IMG/VR virus record: IMGVR_UViG_3300046838_000053
Span: 1-25,225 of that record
Length of the DNA stretch: 25,225 bases
Source: a virus
Reading direction: 5' to 3' (one strand)
Below are positions 21,604 to 25,225 of the stretch, in pieces. The position numbers were made by a program, and so were the translations under genes. A model generated the notes under the pieces. The model had not been told where the DNA came from, did no database searches, and was given only the letters and a program-made list of their open reading frames with translations. Position 1 is the stretch's first letter; each line of letters begins with the position of its first letter.

Positions 21604-21731
21604 CATGCGGCGAGCGAGTGGCGAACTGGATAGATGTCCAGGTCTGCGCTACGCTTGGCCTTGCTCGTTCCTTCGTGGAGGTTGGGACGAAGATGGCCCT
21701 CAGTTGTTTCTTCAGCTGGGGGCTTTCTCAT
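21603..21731 (-). CDS. 42-residue frame made of the duplicated element (tentative)
   Basis: Begins MRKPPAEETTEGHL, like the MKKPPAAVTTEGFL frame at the next copy. ATGA overlaps join it to the 46-residue gene before and the frame after. It may be a true coupled microprotein or simply the coding shadow of the duplicated terminator element; unlike copy 1, no ATG follows its AAGGA. Confidence 0.35.
   Translation of the reverse strand: MRKPPAEETTEGHLRPNLHEGTSKAKRSADLDIYPVRHSLAA
21668..21728. repeat. Tandem element copy 2
   Basis: Second copy of the box (21668-21688) and hairpin; 132 bp to the right of copy 1. The spacer between box and hairpin is about 8 bases shorter than in copy 1. Confidence 0.65.
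21696..21728 (+). terminator. Plus-strand intrinsic terminator 2
   Basis: GCCCUCAGUUG-UUUCUU-CAGCUGGGGGC then UUUCU. Same fold as terminator 1; an A-U pair here replaces a G-C pair there, a compensatory change supporting a selected RNA stem. Confidence 0.65.
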
Positions 21732-21868
21732 GCCGCGGCACGTTCATCAGATGCGGCCTCGGAAATCAGTGGCCGGATGAGATCGAGTTGCCGTACGCTG
21801 AGCGGCCTACTGCGGCTCATTGTTTCTTCAAGCCAGGCCTGCATTGCCGGCGTCCACTCGGCGCTCAT
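21728..21868 (-). CDS. Small helical protein of the immunity region
   Basis: 46 residues: MSAEWTPAMQAWLEETMSRS then RPLSVRQLDLIRPLISEAAS. The start is an ATGA overlap with the Cro-like stop, so the two are translated together. Helical; possibly a partner of Cro. Not recognised. Confidence 0.68.
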   Translation of the reverse strand: MSAEWTPAMQAWLEETMSRSRPLSVRQLDLIRPLISEAASDERAAA

Positions 21869-22095
21869 TCGGTCGGATCCGCAGAGGGGGAGGGGAGGAG
21901 ATCTCGTGCGTCTATCCCGAGATGTTGAGCAATCTTGATCAGGTCTGAGCCGGTGAAGCTGGCATGACCGGTAGCACGTCGGTAGAAGGTGGTGCGGGGC
22001 AATCCGATTGCTTGCGCCACCTTGTTTTCCGACGTGCCATGTTGAGTGATTGCGCGCTTCACCGCCGCGCCGATGTCGAGGTTGGTTTGTTCCAT
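21865..22095 (-). CDS. Cro-like HTH regulator
   Basis: 76 residues with an XRE-type HTH: SENKVAQAIGLPRTTFYRRA (about 22-41) and a following helix (GSDLIKIAQHLGIDARDLLP). First gene of the leftward lytic operon and divergent from the repressor, the expected place for Cro. No Shine-Dalgarno; the ATG begins six bases after -10 TACGAT and lies inside operator O1, so translation is probably leaderless and repression blocks the start itself. Confidence 0.82.
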   Translation of the reverse strand: MEQTNLDIGAAVKRAITQHGTSENKVAQAIGLPRTTFYRRATGHASFTGSDLIKIAQHLGIDARDLLPSPSADPTE

Positions 22096-22101
22096 GTGGA
22101 A
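22090..22101. promoter_or_regulatory. Operator O1 over the cro start codon
   Basis: TTCCATGTGGAA, palindromic (TTCC-N4-GGAA). On minus it reads TTCCACATGGAA and contains the ATG of the Cro-like gene. Its centre is 20 bp, two helical turns, from that of O2. Confidence 0.65.
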
Positions 22102-22130
22102 ATCGTACTTTCCGTATGGAACAAAAGCAA
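22102..22130 (-). promoter_or_regulatory. Leftward lytic promoter (cro)
   Basis: Minus strand -35 TTGCTT (22130-22125), 17-base spacer, -10 TACGAT (22107-22102). The transcription start should fall on the A of the cro ATG at 22095. O2 lies in the spacer and O1 at the start. Confidence 0.6.
22110..22121. promoter_or_regulatory. Operator O2
   Basis: TTCCGTATGGAA, followed by CA as in the consensus TTCC-N4-GGAACA. It sits between -35 and -10 of the leftward promoter, so binding should block RNA polymerase. Confidence 0.65.
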
Positions 22131-22157
22131 GTGATGTGAATTACAAGACTGTCGTTC

Positions 22158-22186
22158 TTGGAGTTCCCCGCTATGGGAGGTATGGT
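22158..22186 (+). promoter_or_regulatory. Repressor promoter
   Basis: -35 TTGGAG (22158-22163), 17-base spacer, -10 TATGGT (22181-22186), then six bases to ATG 22193. A GGGAGG at 22175-22180 is too far (12 bases) for a normal ribosome binding site, so leaderless expression is likely. Confidence 0.55.
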
Positions 22187-22198
22187 TTCCGTATGGAC
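22187..22198. promoter_or_regulatory. Operator O3 over the repressor start codon
   Basis: TTCCGTATGGAC; differs from O2 only in the last base. It contains the repressor ATG, giving a simple autoregulatory site. Confidence 0.6.
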
Positions 22199-22438
22199 AC
22201 AGAGAGTGCAGATCGGATCACGCAGGCCATCGCTGCGGAGTTACGCGCAGCACGTGGCCGCAAAGACATCACGCGAGACGAGCTGGCGGATCGCTCCGGC
22301 GTCAGCCGCTCAAGCGTATGGAGATACGAGAAAGGGGAACGCGAGGTCAAAGTGATTGACCTATACGCGCTGTGCGAGGTGCTGGGCGTATCGCCCAGCA
22401 CCATCCTGCAGGCAGCTCAGGACTCCCTAGGAAACTAG
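22193..22438 (+). CDS. Immunity repressor (short XRE/HTH protein)
   Basis: 81 residues. HTH at about 27-47 (TRDELADRSGVSRSSVWRYE) with a C-terminal helix pair (VIDLYALCEVLGVSPSTILQ). There is no separate C-terminal dimerisation or cleavage domain, so it is not a LexA-like SOS-cleavable repressor; an encoded antirepressor offers another route to induction. The only rightward gene of the switch. Start ATG 22193 follows -10 TATGGT by six bases and lies in O3. Confidence 0.82.
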   Translation: MDTESADRITQAIAAELRAARGRKDITRDELADRSGVSRSSVWRYEKGEREVKVIDLYALCEVLGVSPSTILQAAQDSLGN

Positions 22439-22600
22439 GGAGACACTGATGTCGAGCAACGTAGTAACAGGGAGGTCCAGGCCGAGAGCGGCCTGGACCA
22501 TTTGCGTTGCAGTCAGAGATTGAAAGAACTCCGGAAGTTCCGCGAGAGGAACGTGGGGAGGCTTGTCGACTTCACTGCTCATGTGGAGGTTGTAAGGCAT
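22427..22600 (-). CDS. Small protein convergent with the repressor (tentative)
   Basis: 57 residues (MPYNLHMSSEVDKPPHVPLA, then ELPEFFQSLTATQMVQAALG and a hydrophobic end). It overlaps the last 12 bases of the repressor gene. Start ATG 22600 or ATG 22582. Protein-like composition, but no strong ribosome binding site, and a 10-bp hairpin lies in its coding part. Confidence 0.42.
   Translation of the reverse strand: MPYNLHMSSEVDKPPHVPLAELPEFFQSLTATQMVQAALGLDLPVTTLLDISVSLVS
22474..22499 (+). terminator. Terminator of the repressor gene
   Basis: GGTCCAGGCC-GAGAGC-GGCCTGGACC, a perfect 10-bp stem 35 bases after the repressor stop, followed by ATTTG. Short U-tract only. It could also act leftward. 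Confidence 0.6.
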
Positions 22601-22715
22601 GGACGGCTCTCGCTTCTTGGTTGATGGCTTAACTAACCGTTAGCAAACGGTTAAATCTGCTCGAGCAAACCGAACGTTACCTCTTACTTTTGAGTAGTGT
22701 TGGTACACAACGTGA
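22601..22715. other. AT-rich gap downstream of integrase; candidate attP region
   Basis: Large serine integrases usually have attP next to their gene. This gap is markedly richer in A/T than its surroundings, contains a 20-base inverted repeat (22634-22653) and the sequence GTGTTGGTACACAAC (22697-22711), similar in style to arms of known serine attP sites. The exact crossover dinucleotide cannot be assigned. Confidence 0.35.
22634..22653. repeat. Inverted repeat downstream of integrase
   Basis: TAACCGTT-AGCA-AACGGTTA, perfect 8-bp arms. No U-tract, so a protein site or part of attP is as likely as a terminator. Confidence 0.55.
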
Positions 22716-24071
22716 TTAAATCCACTCAAGTTTCACAAACTCGGGACGAAAGACCCTACCGCGAGGGGCGGGCAGTATGGTCACACGGGCGAGAGCACGG
22801 ATAACCGTCCGCCGGTTGGCTACCGACCAGCGTTCCCAAGTGGCTCGTGCGTTTCCGCCGAGCATCTCCACCACGAGCGGATTGACGACAGCTTGAGCAC
22901 GCCGCTCCGCATCGCGGATCTTCGGCAACATGCGCGCCTCGATACGCGCCAGCGATGCGGCAGTCAGCTCCCCATCGGCGTACTTGTCGGCAGCCTCATC
23001 GAGTCGCGCCTGGAGTTCACGGGCCTCCTTGATCGCTGACCCGACGCCCGGGTCCGCCAACTCGTCGATGCTCGACGCGGTCTCCAGCCGTGCGATCACA
23101 GCCTCCTCGACCAACTTGTCGACATACTTGGTGCGCCGGCCGACATGCCGCTTCGGCGAGGTGCAGGTATAGGAGTCGTAGCCGCTGTTCTTCAGCCGCT
23201 CGACCCGAGCTCCGCACACACCGCACTTCGCAATCCCGCTGAGGAGATGCACCGGGGCCACGCCACGCTGCGTCCGCCGATTCGGGTCCGACAGGATCGC
23301 GACGATCGTCTGGTGATCCTCGAGCGAGATCAACGGTTCCCACTGACCCTGAGTGATGGTGCCGTGATGCGAGCGGAGTCCGGCGTACGTCGGCCGCTGC
23401 AACATCAGACCCAAGCGCTGACCGACCCACTCCTTCGACGTCCCCGGAGTCGGCACCATCCTCGCATTGAGATCCTGGGCGATCGACCACGGGGTCTCGC
23501 CGGCAAGCACACGCCGAGCAGCATCCTGGATGACGAGTGATTCCTCCTCGTCGGGGACGCGCTTCATGGCGCCGGTGATCTTGTCGTACTCAGCCCGATA
23601 TCCGTAGACGATCTTCCCGTGGGGGCGGCCCTCGAAAGCGGCGGCGCGGAAGTCGCGCAACACTCGCTCGTGGGTCTTGTCGGATTCATGCTCAGAGAGG
23701 AGAGCGTGTAGGCCGGTGGTGAATCGGCCGTCGCTGGTGTTCAGGTCGTAGACGCTGCCACTGTATGACCATTTGACGCCGCGCTCTGCGCAGAGGTCGC
23801 GGAGTTCGGCGTAGACCTTCAGGTCGCGCTGCGCTCGGGATGCCTCCCAGGTAACGAGGACCATGCCAGGTTCGAGGACATCGCGGAGGCGTCGGTACTC
23901 GGGGCGGTCCTTCTTTGAGTGGCGTGACGCGCCCTTGTCGTTGTCCTGGAGGACGTCGACTATCTCCCACCCGTTGCGTTCGCAGGCGGCTCGGCACTCC
24001 TGTTCCTGCTGGTCAACTGACCTTCCTTCGCGGAGGTCACTGGACACTCGGGTGTAGATGATTGCCCTCAT
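22716..24071 (-). CDS. Large serine integrase
   Basis: 451 residues. N-terminal resolvase domain with YTRVSS (catalytic Ser10) and SVDQQEQECRAACERNGWEI; recombinase domain (about 150-260, GKIVYGYRAEYDKITGAMKR); zinc ribbon CGVCGARVERLKNSGYDSYTC near 284-304; C-terminal coiled coil (ELQARLDEAADKYADGELTA). Catalyses attP x attB integration; no excision factor was identified with confidence. There is no Shine-Dalgarno; -10 TAAAAT lies six bases before the ATG. Confidence 0.95.
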   Translation of the reverse strand: MRAIIYTRVSSDLREGRSVDQQEQECRAACERNGWEIVDVLQDNDKGASRHSKKDRPEYRRLRDVLEPGMVLVTWEASRAQRDLKVYAELRDLCAERGVKWSYSGSVYDLNTSDGRFTTGLHALLSEHESDKTHERVLRDFRAAAFEGRPHGKIVYGYRAEYDKITGAMKRVPDEEESLVIQDAARRVLAGETPWSIAQDLNARMVPTPGTSKEWVGQRLGLMLQRPTYAGLRSHHGTITQGQWEPLISLEDHQTIVAILSDPNRRTQRGVAPVHLLSGIAKCGVCGARVERLKNSGYDSYTCTSPKRHVGRRTKYVDKLVEEAVIARLETASSIDELADPGVGSAIKEARELQARLDEAADKYADGELTAASLARIEARMLPKIRDAERRAQAVVNPLVVEMLGGNARATWERWSVANRRTVIRALARVTILPAPRGRVFRPEFVKLEWI

Positions 24072-24083
24072 GTGGAAATTTTA
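24069..24083 (-). promoter_or_regulatory. Leaderless integrase promoter with operator half-site
   Basis: Minus strand TAAAAT-TTCCAC-ATG. The 11 bases ATTTCCACATG are identical to those at the cro start, so the left half of the operator (TTCC) is present while the right half (GGAA) is replaced by AGGG. No good -35 is seen. Confidence 0.5.
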
Positions 24084-24094
24084 TCACTGGGGAC

Positions 24095-24123
24095 TTGCAC
24101 ACCTGACGCCGCTTATGTAGCGT
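24095..24123 (+). promoter_or_regulatory. Rightward promoter upstream of the secreted-protein gene
   Basis: TTGCAC (24095-24100), 17-base spacer, TAGCGT (24118-24123). The predicted start near 24130 abuts operator O4. The leader to the gene at 24283 is about 150 bases and appears noncoding. Confidence 0.5.
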
Positions 24124-24134
24124 TCTCCCCAGTG

Positions 24135-24146
24135 TTCCAAACGGAA
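24135..24146. promoter_or_regulatory. Operator O4
   Basis: TTCCAAACGGAA in the context GTTCC-N4-GGAACA, the best palindrome of the set. It lies just downstream of the rightward promoter, in the position of a roadblock or initiation block. Confidence 0.6.
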
Positions 24147-24282
24147 CAACATCGAGACCTCGGGGAGTCTAGCAATGACCAGTCCGAATACCGCCCAAGT
24201 CGCACAGCCCCGATGCAGAGGGCAACCGGCAAACGGTGATCACCCGCCGACCCGCTCGCCCACCTGCTCGGAAGGCAACACC

Positions 24283-24690
24283 ATGATCCGCACCATCGTC
24301 ACCGCCATCGCAGCATCCGCCCTCGTCCTCCTCGGAACCGGCGCAGCACAGGCAGACCCCATCGCCGCCCAGTGCGCCCGCGCCACCATCCCCACCGCCC
24401 TCTGCAACGGCACCGGAGGAACCGCACCCACCAACGACGGCAACGGCCAGTACGTCAAAGCGCAGCCCGCCGAGAAGTACCTGTCCGGATCCACCCCCAC
24501 CGTCATCGGCTACCAGCCCGTGCTGAACACGGACGGCACCCCCAAGATCGGCGACGACGGCAAACCCGTAATGGACCCCATCATGGGACAGACCCCCGTC
24601 TACAGCACCAAGACTGCGGATGAGGATGGGAAGCCTGCCCGCTCCGGCGACGGCACCGCAGTCGACTACTCCGGCTACCAGTACAAGTAG
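24283..24690 (+). CDS. Secreted protein of unknown function
   Basis: 135 residues. A clear Sec signal peptide (MIRTIVTAIAASALVLLGTG, cleavage likely after AAQA near residue 24) is followed by a Gly/Thr/Pro-rich mature part with two Cys (C30, C40) and degenerate short Asp-Gly repeats (NTDGTPKIGDDGKPV, DEDGKPARSGDG). GGAAGG lies 7 bases before ATG 24283; the in-frame ATG at 24175 would hide the signal peptide. It may be a cell-surface or lysogenic-conversion protein; the evidence is only secretion and promoter position. Confidence 0.75.
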   Translation: MIRTIVTAIAASALVLLGTGAAQADPIAAQCARATIPTALCNGTGGTAPTNDGNGQYVKAQPAEKYLSGSTPTVIGYQPVLNTDGTPKIGDDGKPVMDPIMGQTPVYSTKTADEDGKPARSGDGTAVDYSGYQYK

Positions 24691-24695
24691 TCCTG

Positions 24696-24908
24696 ATGAT
24701 CCTCTCCATCAGCGAAGCGGCCCACCGCCTCCACGCCACCACCGATGAGGTGATCGACGCGGCCGGACTCACCCTCGGAGAACTCGAAGCCGCAGCCCAC
24801 GATTGCGGACTTCTCCCATGGCGGTACCGCGAAGCGCCGATACTCGACGAGACCGCCGTCGCATCACTGGTCGGCAGGATCACCAACAACCGACTCTCAC
24901 TCTTCTAA
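24696..24908 (+). CDS. Small HTH-like protein (excisionase-like?)
   Basis: 70 residues. ISEAAHRLHATTDEVIDAAG (4-23) resembles the SxxEAA-x-L HTH of MerR/excisionase-type proteins, with LGELEAAAHDCGLLPWRYRE following. Starts 5 bases after the previous stop with no clear ribosome binding site, so probably coupled. Could be a recombination directionality factor or a regulator; neither is shown. Confidence 0.6.
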   Translation: MILSISEAAHRLHATTDEVIDAAGLTLGELEAAAHDCGLLPWRYREAPILDETAVASLVGRITNNRLSLF

Positions 24909-24929
24909 CCCACAGGAAGGATCGACACC

Positions 24930-25196
24930 ATGAAGGGCATCGTCACCCTCATCGCCGCACTCGTCCTCATCTCGATGGTGCTCAAGTACTGGGTGGCGAT
25001 CCTCCTAGTGGCACTCATCGCAGCAGTCATCTACCTGGCAGTCACCCTCGGCGCACAGTGGGCGGAGCACCACAGGGGGGTGCTCCAACAACAACGCACC
25101 GCCCGGGATCAACTCGCAGCCCGGGCGGACCAACAACACCAGCAGTACCTGTCCGGTGACACCACCGGAATCTACGGCCAATACCCGCCAGCCTAG
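24930..25196 (+). CDS. Small membrane protein with coiled-coil tail
   Basis: 88 residues. Two adjacent hydrophobic helices (3-20 and 22-42, through LVALIAAVIYLAVTLG), then a Gln/Arg-rich helix (VLQQQRTARDQLAARADQQH) and a short tail. GGAAGG lies 8 bases before the ATG. Membrane hairpin with cytoplasmic coil; function unknown. Confidence 0.72.
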   Translation: MKGIVTLIAALVLISMVLKYWVAILLVALIAAVIYLAVTLGAQWAEHHRGVLQQQRTARDQLAARADQQHQQYLSGDTTGIYGQYPPA

Positions 25197-25225
25197 AAAC
25201 GACAAAAGACCCCCACTCCTCATGA

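Noticed and set aside
22537-22552. GTTCC-GCGAGA-GGAAC as another operator
   Set aside because: Six-base spacer instead of four; it lies in a probable coding frame and not at a promoter.
25197-25225. Terminator or next gene start at the window end
   Set aside because: AAAAGACCCCCACTCC could be the left arm of a hairpin and ATG 25222 a start, but the sequence stops before either can be judged.

Overview
The window is a piece of a temperate tailed-phage genome (free phage or prophage; the sequence does not say which) from a GC-rich actinobacterium, most likely a Rhodococcus/Gordonia/Mycobacterium relative. The evidence is a WhiB-family gene, a DUF6221-type protein, GC-rich codon use, many GTG starts, a large serine integrase, and a siphovirus packaging/portal/MuF module. 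No tail genes or plainly chromosomal genes are visible.

Layout, right to left, which is the direction of most transcription. At 22.7-24.1 kb lies the serine integrase. At 22.1-22.4 kb is the immunity switch: a rightward 81-residue repressor divergent from a leftward Cro-like protein. From about 21.9 kb leftward runs a long, tightly packed early operon. It holds tiny membrane and unknown proteins, an antirepressor (20.7-21.4), a recombination pair (YqaJ-type exonuclease and Sak4/RecA-like ATPase, 17.1-18.8), WhiB, a three-helix-turn-helix protein, zinc-finger/HNH proteins (13.6-16.1), a replication initiator with an internal tandem repeat (12.8-13.6), a putative helicase loader, a C5 DNA methyltransferase, a resolvase-like nuclease and many small proteins, several with Cys pairs. 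At 7.05-7.5 kb a gene-free stretch carries a tRNA-like cloverleaf and other strong RNA folds. From 7.05 kb leftward come more microproteins, an HNH nuclease, a stand-alone primase-polymerase domain, small and large terminase, portal, MuF-like head protein, and the first codons of the next head gene. Right of the integrase three genes run rightward: a secreted protein, a small probable DNA-binding protein and a small membrane protein.

Almost every junction in the leftward operon is an ATGA, GTGA or TGATG stop/start overlap, so translational coupling is pervasive; I used these overlaps to place starts and to find genes under 60 codons.

The most unusual features are: (1) start codons of the repressor, cro and integrase placed six bases after a -10 hexamer, so apparently leaderless, with TTCC-N4-GGAA operators built over the start codons of cro and the repressor, a left half-site at the integrase, and a fourth operator at a rightward promoter; (2) the structured noncoding block at 7.2-7.5 kb; (3) a tandem duplicated element at 21.5-21.7 kb that is coding on one strand and terminator-like on the other; (4) five exact 8-bp iteron-like repeats inside the replication gene.
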